Source: Shinella sp032095155
GTDB taxonomy: Bacteria; Pseudomonadota; Alphaproteobacteria; Rhizobiales; Rhizobiaceae
Length of the DNA: 64,000 nt
Direction of reading: 5' to 3'
NCBI RefSeq assembly: GCF_049199905.1
Contig: NZ_JBLZPK010000040.1
Span: 62,001 to 126,000 of the forward strand
Below the pieces are notes generated by a model that saw only the letters and a list, made by a program, of their open reading frames with translations, made no database searches and was not told the origin of the DNA. Of this stretch, positions 33,137 to 41,843 are shown piece by piece. How positions within the stretch are numbered: the stretch's first letter is position 1; every line of letters begins with the position of its first letter. Position numbers and translations under genes: made by a program.

Positions 33137-34066
33137 TCAAACTCCTTTAGAATTGCCGTTTTCACGGTTGATTGAAGCGACGAAGCGGCGAATTCCCTGC
33201 TCCAGGGAGACGGAAGGCCGATATCCCAATTCTTCCGTTGCCGCCGAAATGTCGAATTCGTGCTGGGCGTCGTCACCCGGATCGCGCCCATCGCCCAGAG
33301 ATATCTGCGCCTGCGGCAGGATCTGTCGAACGAGAGCTGCCGTCTCTCCCAGCGTCTGATAATTTGCGCCCGTCAGGTTGAAGACGCGCGTCGAGAGCTC
33401 TTTCGTATCGAGGCCTGCAATCAAGCCGTCCGCGGCATCATCCGCGTGAATATACTGGCGGTAGAAATCGCTTCCCCACGGCAGTTCTGTCGCCTTGCCA
33501 GACAGGGCGTCCCGCAGCATCCGTCCGAGAAGACAGGGCGTGCTCCGGTTGGGGCCATACACCCAGGAAAGACGGAACGATGCGGCATCCACACCATGCT
33601 CGCGCGCAAATGCCGTCACAAGCGCTTCGGCTGCAAGCTTGGTAGCGCCGTAGACCGTGGAGGGCGCTAGATGCACATCCTCCTTTACCGGCCCCTTCGC
33701 CGTCGAGCCGTAAACGCTGACGGACGAACAGTTGATGAAACGGCGCACCCTGGAAATCCGGGCCAGTTCCAGCACATTTGCCGTTCCCATGACATTGACC
33801 GCAACGAGGTCATAGGGGTTGTCGCGCGCGACCATCGGGCCGGAATAGGCGCCACAATGGATGACCGAATCCAGATCGGCGCCTTCGGCCAACGCGTAAA
33901 GTCGATGGATATCCTTGAGATCGCAGGCGATGACATTGCCGAAGGGAAGAAGGGCCGAATTCCTGTCGATGGCGATGACGCGGTCGCCGCGCGTGACGAG
34001 CTTTTCAGCCACCGCCTGCCCGACCAGTCCGGCTGCGCCTGTGATAAAATGGGTTCTTGCCACCAT
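33137..34066 (-). CDS. NAD-dependent epimerase/dehydratase family protein
   Basis: An extended SDR of 309 residues. The Rossmann motif is TGAAGLVG (residues 8-15 from ATG 34066), and YGATK carries the catalytic Tyr and Lys, with SSVSVYG before it. Members act on nucleotide sugars or on free sugar acids (for example uronate dehydrogenase-like enzymes). GGAG is spaced 8 nt from this ATG; the upstream in-frame start at 34105 lacks family similarity. In this operon oxidation or epimerisation of an aldose or uronate is the likely role (inference). Confidence 0.87.
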   Translation of the reverse strand: MVARTHFITGAAGLVGQAVAEKLVTRGDRVIAIDRNSALLPFGNVIACDLKDIHRLYALAEGADLDSVIHCGAYSGPMVARDNPYDLVAVNVMGTANVLELARISRVRRFINCSSVSVYGSTAKGPVKEDVHLAPSTVYGATKLAAEALVTAFAREHGVDAASFRLSWVYGPNRSTPCLLGRMLRDALSGKATELPWGSDFYRQYIHADDAADGLIAGLDTKELSTRVFNLTGANYQTLGETAALVRQILPQAQISLGDGRDPGDDAQHEFDISAATEELGYRPSVSLEQGIRRFVASINRENGNSKGV

Positions 34067-34131
34067 GTCATACTCCGCCGTCGGCACGCATGACACCATG
34101 CGCACCCTCGTGAAAGCCGTGAGGAAAAAGC

Positions 34132-35106
34132 TTACTTCTTGAGCCGCATCGCCACCGGACGCATCGGCGCGCCGGTTGCCCCGCGCAGCTTGATGCAGGC
34201 ACCGAAGAAGGCGAATTCATACACGCCGTCTTCCGCAAGCTCTTCCAGGTTCACGATCTCAAGGATCGGAACGCCGGCCTCAGCCAGAAGATAGGTATGC
34301 ACAACCTGCCAGTTTTCCGCATCCGCCGACGGCGCCTGCTCGAGGCAATGATTGTCGGCGCCGATGATGATCGCTCCGGCCTTGGCCAGGAACTCTGCGC
34401 CTTCGCGATTGAGGCCCGGAGGGTTCGGTAGGTAGGTCGATCGATCCGGCCAGAGCCGCATGCGACCCGTGCGGATCAGAACGACATCGCCGACCATCAG
34501 CTTGGTGCCCTGATGCTTCAGACATCCGCGCAGGTCTGCCTCGCCGATACCGTAGCTTGGCGGAAGCACGTCCACGCCATGAAGGGCGGCAACGTCGAGC
34601 ATGATGCCGCGCGCGATGATCGGCGGATGCTTGTCCGCGCCGGCCTTGCGCCAGGCACGGCTGCCTAGGTGCTCGTCGACGGAGAAACCATTGAAGATCT
34701 TGCCGTCGTAACCAAAGTGATTGAAGGCGTCGATGTGCGTTCCCGTATGGGTGTACATCGAGATCGCATCGCCGGAATAGGATACCAGGTCATTAGCCGC
34801 CGGGCCGACATTCATGATGTCGTCGACCTTTTCACCGCGCGGCGTATGCGTCATCCATATCTGATAGGGCTGATCCTCGGCACCGAACCATCCCGGCATG
34901 CCGATGAAATTATCGACCGACAGGTCGTACATTCGTGTCGGATCCGCACGGTCCATGATCGCCTTGCGGGTCTCGCCAGTGACGAGATTGAGCATGCCGA
35001 TCTCGTCATCGGCACCAAAGGGACTGGCCGTCGCCTTGCGGAACGCCGCACCATGGGCTGCGATCTTGTCCTTAATCGCTTCCGTGACCAGACATTCGGA
35101 GCACAT
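34132..35106 (-). CDS. Cyclase family protein (kynurenine formamidase-like metal hydrolase)
   Basis: A 324-residue member of the cyclase/KynB family, recognised by the metal-binding HTGTHIDAFNHFGYDG segment (HxGxHxD) and by IIARGIMLDVAALHGVD further on. Known relatives hydrolyse N-formylkynurenine, isatin or other small amides and lactones with Mn or Zn. No tryptophan-catabolic gene is nearby, so a different substrate is likely, such as a lactone or amide produced by the operon. It is the first gene of the ten-gene operon; the divergent gntR begins about 200 bp away. Confidence 0.88.
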   Translation of the reverse strand: MCSECLVTEAIKDKIAAHGAAFRKATASPFGADDEIGMLNLVTGETRKAIMDRADPTRMYDLSVDNFIGMPGWFGAEDQPYQIWMTHTPRGEKVDDIMNVGPAANDLVSYSGDAISMYTHTGTHIDAFNHFGYDGKIFNGFSVDEHLGSRAWRKAGADKHPPIIARGIMLDVAALHGVDVLPPSYGIGEADLRGCLKHQGTKLMVGDVVLIRTGRMRLWPDRSTYLPNPPGLNREGAEFLAKAGAIIIGADNHCLEQAPSADAENWQVVHTYLLAEAGVPILEIVNLEELAEDGVYEFAFFGACIKLRGATGAPMRPVAMRLKK

Positions 35107-35229
35107 GGCACACCCTCGCTTTTTCGAGTTCCCGCGGCATTTTCCAAGCCTGAAGCCGGATTGCCGTTTGCTTATGACGCCATCGATAGCACCAACGATA
35201 TTTCGGCGTCAACAAAATAAACAACATTT

Positions 35230-35239
35230 TTGTCGACAA
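35230..35239. promoter_or_regulatory. Candidate GntR operator in divergent promoter region
   Basis: A perfect 10-bp palindrome, TTGTCGACAA, lies between the cyclase gene (start 35106) and gntR (start 35307). A further TTGTCG follows at 35242-35247. FCD-type GntR proteins bind short palindromes with TTGT/ACAA ends, so this is a good candidate for shared control of both transcripts. A -35 like TTGTCG for gntR overlaps it. Confidence 0.5.
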
Positions 35240-35306
35240 TCTTGTCGCCTGTATGTATGGTCAATTTCAGATAAGGATGAATGCGGCTTTGGACAGGGGA
35301 GGAAAC

Positions 35307-36011
35307 ATGAGGGTCCAGAAAGACATGAAGGAACTGCCGTCCGGCGAATCCGAGGCGAAAGCCGTACGCCAGGACCCTGTCGCTGCGGTCGTGATGGCTC
35401 TTGAGGAAGATATCGTTCTCGGCCGGCTTCATCCGCGCGAACGCCTCATCGAGGAAGAGCTTGCCGAACGGTTTTCCGTCTCGCGCCATTCCCTGCGACT
35501 CGCGCTGGCGGAGCTCGACAAAATGGGCCTGATCGAGCGCTTTCCGAACCGTGGCGCGATGATCCGGGCGTTTTCGGCTTCCGACGTCGAGCAGCTTTAT
35601 GCGGTTCGCGAACTGCTGGAATCCACCGCTGCTGCGCAGATCGTGTTTCCAGTCGAGGAAACACATATCAATGAACTCAAGGCCATCCAAGCACACCACG
35701 ATGCGGCAGTCGACACGGACGACCTAGTCGGCGTCTTCCGACACAATCACGAATTCCATCGCAAGCTTTTCGGGCTTTGCCGCAACCACTATCTCGCCAG
35801 CGCGATCGAAACCTACTCGCAGCGTGCCCACGGAATCCGCTTTCTCGTGCTTGCCGACAAAGCCGAGCGTGACAAGGCTCGCAAGGAACATCACCAGATG
35901 ATCGCCGCGCTGGAGCGCGGGGATGGCGACGCGCTGGTGGCATTGTGCCGGCAACATCTTCCGGCGTCGAAAATGGCCTATCTGCGAGCCTTCGGAAAGA
36001 TCGTCGGCTAG
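35307..36011 (+). CDS. GntR family transcriptional regulator (FCD/FadR subfamily)
   Basis: A regulator of 234 residues from ATG 35307, preceded by GGGGAGGAAAC. N-terminal winged helix: EEDIVLGRLHPRERLIEEEL then FSVSRHSLRLALAELDKMGL and ERFPNRGAMI. The all-helical FCD effector domain contains the metal-ligand type segment DLVGVFRHNHEFHRKLFGLC. It is divergent from the ten-gene operon and co-directional with the IlvD/Edd dehydratase 41 bp downstream, and it probably senses the substrate or an acid intermediate of that pathway. Confidence 0.9.
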   Translation: MRVQKDMKELPSGESEAKAVRQDPVAAVVMALEEDIVLGRLHPRERLIEEELAERFSVSRHSLRLALAELDKMGLIERFPNRGAMIRAFSASDVEQLYAVRELLESTAAAQIVFPVEETHINELKAIQAHHDAAVDTDDLVGVFRHNHEFHRKLFGLCRNHYLASAIETYSQRAHGIRFLVLADKAERDKARKEHHQMIAALERGDGDALVALCRQHLPASKMAYLRAFGKIVG

Positions 36012-36052
36012 CCCGCCGGTCTTTCTCACCAACTACATTTTCGGAGCATTTT

Positions 36053-37762
36053 ATGACGGACAAGCAAGAGCCGGTCGGGATTTCGCGCGGCCTCACCAAT
36101 TATGGCGATTTCGATTTCGCGCGTTATCTCCGAATGTCGTTCGCACGATCCATGGGATATTCCACGGAGATGCTCGCACGCCCCGTAGTAGGCATCGCGG
36201 GGACATACAGCGAATTCAACAACTGTCACCGTCTGGTTCCGGAGCTGATTGCTGCGGTCAAGCGTGGGGTCATCGCGGCCGGCGGCCTGCCGCTCGAGTT
36301 TCCGACGGTCTCGCTCGGCGAGGTTTTCTTGAAGCCGACCAGCCTCTTCTTCCGCAACCTCATGTCCATGGATACCGAGGAGATGCTGAAGGGCCAGCCG
36401 ATGGATGCTGTCGTCCTGATCGGCGGCTGCGACAAGACTGTTCCGGCACAGCTCATGGGCGCCGTCTCGGCCAATATTCCAGCCATTCAACTCGTCACCG
36501 GCCCGATGATGACGGGCCGGTGGCGCGGTGAACGTCTTGGCGCCTGTACGGATTGTCGGCGTTTCTGGGCAAAATACCGCGCCGGCGAGCTCGACAGTGA
36601 AAGCATCCAGGAAGTCGAGGGAAGCCTGTCGACGACCGCCGGCACTTGCGCGGTGATGGGAACGGCCAGCACGATGGCGGCGATCGCCGAAGCGCTCGGC
36701 ATCATGCTGCCGGGCACGGCCGCAATCCCAGCCGTGCATGCGGATCGGCTGCGGGCAGCCGAGGCAAGCGGCGTAGCCGCCATGCGGCTTGCCCACGACA
36801 AGCTGACCCCGGATCGGATCATCACCGGACAGTCCGTGGAGAACGCCCTTCGCGTTCTGCTCGCCATCGGCGGATCGACCAACGCGATCATTCATCTTAC
36901 GGCGATTGCCGGGCGGGCGGGCATCAAGGTCGACCTGCAACGACTTAACGAGCTCTCCGACACGACCCCCGTTCTCGTCGATCTCAAGCCCACCGGCAGC
37001 TACTATATGGAGGACCTCCATGCGGCAGGCGGCATTGGCGCCGTCATGCGGGAGCTGAAGGATCTGCTTCATCTCGACTGCATGACCGTATCGGGCGAAA
37101 CCCTCGGTGAACGCCTCGAGGCGCCGCAGCCCTATATCGACCGCAAGATCATCCATGCCGTATCCGCGCCGCTGCAGCCCGAAGGTGGCCTTGTCGCGCT
37201 TTTCGGCTCCCTTGCTCCGAACGGAGCTATCCTGAAGCGCGCGGCCGCCGATCCGCGCCTGTTCGAATACGAGGGCCGCGCGGTGGTCTTCACGAGCATC
37301 GAGGATATGGCAGCCCGCGTCGATGATCCCGACCTCGACATCAACGAGGACGACATCATGGTCCTGCAGAATGCCGGGCCGAAGAGCGCATCCTGCATGC
37401 CTGAAGCCGGCTATCTGCCGATCCCGACAAAACTTGCTCGCAAGGGCGTAAAGGACATGCTGCGCATTTCCGATGCACGCATGAGCGGCACGGCCTATGG
37501 CACCATCGTCCTGCATGTAAGCCCCGACGCCGCCTCGGGCGGCCCTCTCGGGCTCGTAAGGACGGGAGACCGCATAAGGATTTCCGTCAAGGAGCGCCGC
37601 GTCGATCTTCTCGTCGATGCAGACGTGCTTGCCCAGCGCACGCCGGGGCAAACCCCTCCTCTCCCCAAGCGTGGTTACGCTCGTCTCTACGGCCAGGAGG
37701 TCCTGCAGGCGGAACAGGGATGCGACTTCGCCTTCCTTGTCGCAGAGCCGTCGGACCCGTAG
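36053..37762 (+). CDS. IlvD/Edd family dehydratase (sugar-acid dehydratase type)
   Basis: A protein of 569 residues from ATG 36053 (CGGAG 8 nt upstream). It keeps the three Cys positions of the Fe-S cluster in this family: FNNCHRLVP, GGCDKTVP and AGTCAVMGTASTM. MSGTAYGTIVLHVSP near the C-terminus is the usual substrate-phosphate/carboxylate region. It is closer in style to pentonate or hexonate dehydratases than to dihydroxy-acid dehydratase of valine synthesis. Co-transcribed with gntR; the likely partners (SDR, epimerase, lactone/amide hydrolase) are on the divergent operon. Product would be a 2-keto-3-deoxy acid. Confidence 0.88.
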   Translation: MTDKQEPVGISRGLTNYGDFDFARYLRMSFARSMGYSTEMLARPVVGIAGTYSEFNNCHRLVPELIAAVKRGVIAAGGLPLEFPTVSLGEVFLKPTSLFFRNLMSMDTEEMLKGQPMDAVVLIGGCDKTVPAQLMGAVSANIPAIQLVTGPMMTGRWRGERLGACTDCRRFWAKYRAGELDSESIQEVEGSLSTTAGTCAVMGTASTMAAIAEALGIMLPGTAAIPAVHADRLRAAEASGVAAMRLAHDKLTPDRIITGQSVENALRVLLAIGGSTNAIIHLTAIAGRAGIKVDLQRLNELSDTTPVLVDLKPTGSYYMEDLHAAGGIGAVMRELKDLLHLDCMTVSGETLGERLEAPQPYIDRKIIHAVSAPLQPEGGLVALFGSLAPNGAILKRAAADPRLFEYEGRAVVFTSIEDMAARVDDPDLDINEDDIMVLQNAGPKSASCMPEAGYLPIPTKLARKGVKDMLRISDARMSGTAYGTIVLHVSPDAASGGPLGLVRTGDRIRISVKERRVDLLVDADVLAQRTPGQTPPLPKRGYARLYGQEVLQAEQGCDFAFLVAEPSDP

Positions 37763-37778
37763 CGTGGATATTCTCTGA

Positions 37779-38090
37779 AAAAGCCCGCTTGGCGGCGCGA
37801 TGACGGCGGTCATTGCGCTGGCTGCCGAATGCGGGAACACGCTGCCGGGGATCCTGCCGCTGTTCCCGCTTTTCGGCTTAACTGCCTTGATGATCGTCGG
37901 CGCTAAGAACGAGACCGAAGCCTTCCGGGAAACGTGCGTCGCCAGCGCAAAAACGCTTCCCGCTTATCTCGCGTTCGTCACGACGTGCTACCTCGGTATT
38001 GCCGTGTTTTCCGGCTCCAGTCTCCGTCGTCCTGGGTATTTGCGTATGGATGATCTCTGCCTTGATGGCAGGTCAGCACAGTGCCGGCGA
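37779..38090 (+). pseudogene. Decayed GlpM-like membrane protein
   Basis: The frame around ATG 37800 reads SPLGGAMTAVIALAAECGNT, then GILPLFPLFGLTALMIVG and TLPAYLAFVTTCYLG, matching E. coli GlpM across its first membrane segments. A stop at 37776-37778 removes the natural N-terminus, and near 37995-38015 the similarity moves to another frame (APVSVVLGICVWMISALMAG), so there is a frameshift as well. It sits directly behind the dehydratase gene. GlpM is a small inner-membrane protein of poorly understood function. The 170 bp after it hold nothing recognisable. Confidence 0.7.
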
Positions 38091-38257
38091 TTTTGTCTCG
38101 ATCAAACCCGTATTGTTCACAGCCTTGACGGCCACGAACAGGCCCGCAACCAACGGCAGAACACTTCAGGAAGTCTGGGGGCAACATCGTTCGGCGGGTT
38201 CTCGACTATTGCCGTAAACCCCGCCGGATATGTTAGCGTACCCGAGCGGCGTGGCTG

Positions 38258-39202
38258 TTACCTCTGCACCGCAATTGCTTGCGGATCGCGTTGCAGACCA
38301 AGAATGTTAAGGATTAAGCGCGCAATCACGTGCGCCGTTGCATCGCCCACGTCCCGGGCCGGCTGATATTCCGTGAAGACGATGCCTGCCAAACGGTTGT
38401 TCCGGGCGAGGTGGTTCAGCAGGATGGCAGTTTGCATGAACGTCAATCCGCCAGGCTCTATCGCACCGACACCTGGTGCCACGGACGGATCCATTCCGTC
38501 GCAATCGAGCGAGACAACCCACCGTCGGGAAAGATCGAGCGATTCAGCGACCCATTTTGATCCATTCTCATGAACGTCCCAGGCCGTGACGATACGATTG
38601 CCCGCCTTGAGTGCAGCTTCGACCTCCTGCCGACGGGCGCTGCCGATCGAGCGCGCACCGACCTGCACGAGATCGCGCACGCAGGCATAGTCGCGGAGAC
38701 GCCGCATCGGGCTGGAAAAGCCATCCCGACGACCATTGATCTCGTCGCGAAAGTCGATATGCGCGTCGATCTGAAGGACATTGATGTCCTCTTGACCCTC
38801 GAAGGGCGCGACGAGCATCGGAGGCACAGAATCCATGCCGCCGATTACGACGGGAACCACGCCCGCCTTGACGAGTGGACCGAGGACGGCGGCGGCATCA
38901 TCCACGATGCATTCCGGATCCCGCACATTTCCGGCAATGTTGCCGAGGTCGGTCACGTTCGGCTTGCCGTCCTCGAACTGCGGTTCGCCGATGTCGAAAT
39001 TCCAGTGCGTGAGGAAACGGGTATAGGCATGTGCCACTGCTGCGGCACGCACCTTGTCCGCGCCGCCGGCCGCCGCAGACAACTCCCAGGCCTCATACGA
39101 AGGGCCGTAAGGTATGCCGAGAAAGGCGTAGGGCGTTTTGACACCAGTGGGATCGATGCTGCTTTCAGCGCCGAGGAAGGTCGGAAGGGAAGGAGAGAGC
39201 AT
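38258..39202 (-). CDS. Ureohydrolase (arginase/agmatinase family) with altered metal motif
   Basis: A 314-residue ureohydrolase. Two of the three metal motifs are standard: DAHID at 146-150 and SLDCDGMDPSVAPG at 231-244. The first, normally GGDHS with a Mn-ligand His, reads GGMDS (121-125), and the usual SHGxxMR segment is GFSSPMRR (161-168) with no His. Family members split guanidino groups to urea. With an amidinotransferase and a polar amino-acid importer upstream, a guanidino acid is a likely substrate class, but the changed site makes a different metal or reaction possible. It is the last gene of the operon, 17 bp after the ATPase gene. Confidence 0.85.
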   Translation of the reverse strand: MLSPSLPTFLGAESSIDPTGVKTPYAFLGIPYGPSYEAWELSAAAGGADKVRAAAVAHAYTRFLTHWNFDIGEPQFEDGKPNVTDLGNIAGNVRDPECIVDDAAAVLGPLVKAGVVPVVIGGMDSVPPMLVAPFEGQEDINVLQIDAHIDFRDEINGRRDGFSSPMRRLRDYACVRDLVQVGARSIGSARRQEVEAALKAGNRIVTAWDVHENGSKWVAESLDLSRRWVVSLDCDGMDPSVAPGVGAIEPGGLTFMQTAILLNHLARNNRLAGIVFTEYQPARDVGDATAHVIARLILNILGLQRDPQAIAVQR

Positions 39203-39219
39203 GCTTGTACTCCAAAGAT

Positions 39220-39999
39220 CTATTCGAGAATTCTGCGCAGGAAGGCGCGGGTACGTTCTTGTTCCGGATTTACCAGCACATCCTTCGGCTTGCCTTGTTC
39301 CACCACGACGCCACCGTCCATGAACATAACGCGGTCGGCGACGCTGCGGGCAAAGCCGATCTCATGGGTCACAACGATCATCGACATGGCGTGCGAGTCA
39401 GCCAGCGCTCGCATCACGTCGAGAACCTCGCCCACCAGTTCAGGATCGAGCGCCGATGTGGGCTCGTCGAAAAGCATGACCGCCGGCTCCATTGCGAGCG
39501 CCCTGGCAATCGCAACGCGCTGTTGCTGACCGCCGGAAAGCGCGCCGGGATAGGTGTCGATCTTATCGGCAAGGCCGACCTGCTTCATCAGGCGCTCCGC
39601 GCGCTGCGATGCCTCGGCGGCAGACAGACCGAGAACCCGCCGCGGCGCTTCCATGATGTTCTGGCGCGCCGTTAGATGCGGGAACAAATTGAAGCGCTGG
39701 AACACCATGCCCATGGCGGCGCGCTGCTTTTGTATTTCGCGCTCGGGCAGCTCGCGGAACGTCGTGCCCGACAGACGATAGCCTACCGGCACGCCGTTCA
39801 GCTCGATCATGCCGCCGTTTGGTCGTTCGAGATGGTTGATGCAGCGCAGCAGCGTACTCTTTCCAGAGCCCGAAGGCCCCAGGATGCACAGCACTTCACC
39901 CATGGCCAGATCGAGATCGACGCCTTTCAGGACTTCCAACGCGCCGAATGATTTTCGAATGCCGCGCGCGCGGATCGGATTTACCGCAGAGCCGCTCAT
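39220..39999 (-). CDS. Polar amino-acid ABC transporter ATP-binding protein (GlnQ/HisP type)
   Basis: A 259-residue ATPase with Walker A LGPSGSGKSTLLRC, signature LSGGQQQRVAIARAL and Walker B VMLFDEPTSALDPE. It is of the GlnQ/HisP/OccP branch that serves polar amino-acid and opine importers. It overlaps the permease gene by 4 bp and is followed by the ureohydrolase gene. Confidence 0.92.
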   Translation of the reverse strand: MSGSAVNPIRARGIRKSFGALEVLKGVDLDLAMGEVLCILGPSGSGKSTLLRCINHLERPNGGMIELNGVPVGYRLSGTTFRELPEREIQKQRAAMGMVFQRFNLFPHLTARQNIMEAPRRVLGLSAAEASQRAERLMKQVGLADKIDTYPGALSGGQQQRVAIARALAMEPAVMLFDEPTSALDPELVGEVLDVMRALADSHAMSMIVVTHEIGFARSVADRVMFMDGGVVVEQGKPKDVLVNPEQERTRAFLRRILE

Positions 40000-40880
40000 G
40001 GGCGCACCACCGATTTACCGAAGTGGCGCTCGATGCCGGATTGTATCACCATCAAGAGGGTACTGACCAACAGGTACCATAAGCTGGCGACAAGAAGCAT
40101 GGGGATGACTTCGAAGGTGCGCGAGGAGATGAGCTGCGTTGAATAAAGCAAGTCCGGCAATGCGATCACGCTTACCAGCGACGTGTACTTCAACATGGAC
40201 AGCGTCTCGTTGCCGGTGGGAGGAATTATGACGCGCATCGCCTGTGGCATTACGATGCGTCTGAAGGAGTCCAAGGAGGACATGCCAAGCGCACGGGCAG
40301 CCTCACGTTGCCCTGAATCCACCGAGTTGAGGCCCGAACGGACAATCTCGGCCATGTAGGCACCTTCGTTGAGGGACATCGCGACAATTGCCGCGCTGAT
40401 AGCGGTGATCACGCTGTTGGTATCGAATTCGACGATCGGCGGCAGGAAAGGGATGCCGAAACCGAGTTTAGGATAGAGCGCCGCCAGATTGTACCAGAAG
40501 ATGATCTGGACCAGCAGCGGAATGGCGCGAAAGATCCAGATGTAGCCCCTGGCAACCGATGACAGCACCGGATTGCGGCTGGCGGCGGCAACCGCGACGA
40601 TGATGCCGAGCAACAGCGCGAGCGTCATCGAGATCGCTGTGAGCATCAGCGTGGTGAAGAGACCGGCCATCACCTGCGGCGAGAAGAAATATTCGCTGAC
40701 GACAGGCCATCCAAAACCCCGATTGGTGACAATCGAATAAAGCGCATTTGCGAGCACCAGCGCGACGGCCACGGCCGCAACCCATGTCCACGGTTGCTTG
40801 CGCGGCAGCAACTGCGCAGATGCGAGCTGCTCGTCCGTGAGAACGGACGGCAGCCCTGCCTGTTTGCCGATTCCGACCAT
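39996..40880 (-). CDS. Polar amino-acid ABC transporter permease (HisM/GltK type)
   Basis: A 294-residue permease of the His/Glu/Gln/Arg/opine family. Hydrophobic segments start with VAAVAVALVLANALYSIV; the family signature is EAARALGMSSLDSFRRIVMP and QAMRVIIPPTGNETLSMLKY. Only one permease gene is present, so the channel is probably a homodimer. The start overlaps the binding-protein stop by 1 bp. Confidence 0.92.
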   Translation of the reverse strand: MVGIGKQAGLPSVLTDEQLASAQLLPRKQPWTWVAAVAVALVLANALYSIVTNRGFGWPVVSEYFFSPQVMAGLFTTLMLTAISMTLALLLGIIVAVAAASRNPVLSSVARGYIWIFRAIPLLVQIIFWYNLAALYPKLGFGIPFLPPIVEFDTNSVITAISAAIVAMSLNEGAYMAEIVRSGLNSVDSGQREAARALGMSSLDSFRRIVMPQAMRVIIPPTGNETLSMLKYTSLVSVIALPDLLYSTQLISSRTFEVIPMLLVASLWYLLVSTLLMVIQSGIERHFGKSVVRP

Positions 40881-41737
40881 TATTTGTCTTCACCACCGTT
40901 TATTACGGCCTTCGTGACGTAGGACTGTGGGACGAAGCCATTGTGCTCCATGATCTCGGCATAGGTGCCATCGGCAATCATCGAGTCGAGCGTTTCAGCG
41001 ATCAGCGGACCAAGGGGCGAATCCTTCGGCACTGCGATGCCGCATGGGCCGAAGTTGAACGGCTCGCCGACCATCGTGAACTGTTCGGGCTGTTTCTTGG
41101 CAAGCATGCCGACATAGATGAGGTCGCTCATCGCAACATCGGTGCGATTGCTTGAAAGGGCCGTGATCTGCGCACCGGTGTCCGGGAAGAGCTGGGCTTC
41201 GATGGCAGGCTTGCCTTCGGCGACGCACTTTTCCGATTGCTTGGCGATAGACAGCGATTCCATGGAACCACGCAATGCCGACGCCTTGAGGCCGCATACG
41301 TCATCAAGGGAAGCGATCTTCTTGTCGGAGCCGGTTTTCTGCATCATGGCAGAGCCACCCATGATGTGGTCGACGAAATCGACCTTCTTCTGGCGGACCG
41401 GAGTGTCCAGCATGTCGGACATGATGATGTTGATACGGTTGGCTTCAAGGCTCGGGATGAGGGAGTCGAAGCCGAGATTGTTCACTTCGAGCTTCAGGCC
41501 CAAACGCTTGGCGATCTCGGCGGCGAGGTCGGGCTCGACGCCAACATAGACGTCGCTGGTGCCTTCCTTGATGCCGGTCCAGGGTAAGCCGATGCTAGAT
41601 GTCGTGCCGAGCACTAGAACACCTGACGCCTTTATCGGCTCGGGAAGCTTTTCGTTCGGCGCCGCAAGGCTGCCCGAGGCAAATACTGCACACGACAGTA
41701 CAGCGATGGCAGGCAGGATAGCCGCAAATTTCCGCAT
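40880..41737 (-). CDS. Polar amino-acid type ABC transporter substrate-binding protein
   Basis: A binding protein of 285 residues from ATG 41737, preceded by AGAGGAGAACATC. Signal peptide FAAILPAIAVLSCAVFASGS; mature lobe features VYVGVEPDLAAEIAKRLGLK, NIIMSDMLDTPVRQKKVDFV and PFNFGPCGIAVPKDSPLGPL are typical of solute-binding proteins family 3. The ligand is probably a cationic or guanidino amino acid, judging by the flanking amidinotransferase and ureohydrolase (inference). Confidence 0.9.
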   Translation of the reverse strand: MRKFAAILPAIAVLSCAVFASGSLAAPNEKLPEPIKASGVLVLGTTSSIGLPWTGIKEGTSDVYVGVEPDLAAEIAKRLGLKLEVNNLGFDSLIPSLEANRINIIMSDMLDTPVRQKKVDFVDHIMGGSAMMQKTGSDKKIASLDDVCGLKASALRGSMESLSIAKQSEKCVAEGKPAIEAQLFPDTGAQITALSSNRTDVAMSDLIYVGMLAKKQPEQFTMVGEPFNFGPCGIAVPKDSPLGPLIAETLDSMIADGTYAEIMEHNGFVPQSYVTKAVINGGEDK

Positions 41738-41843
41738 GATGTTCTCCTCTTGTTGTAGGCTTGGCGAACCAGGTCCCATCGTTTTGTATATTTGAGTGGC
41801 GTTGAGCAGCGGCGCCCGATGGCGCCGCGGTTATCCCGCTGCT

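Noticed and set aside
36053..37762. Annotation as dihydroxy-acid dehydratase of branched-chain amino-acid synthesis
   Set aside because: Context is catabolic with a GntR, and the sequence around the first cluster Cys and C-terminus is of the sugar-acid type; there are no other ilv genes.
36026..37840. A 604-codon minus-strand frame
   Set aside because: Antisense to the IlvD/Edd dehydratase, whose cluster cysteines are all in the plus frame.
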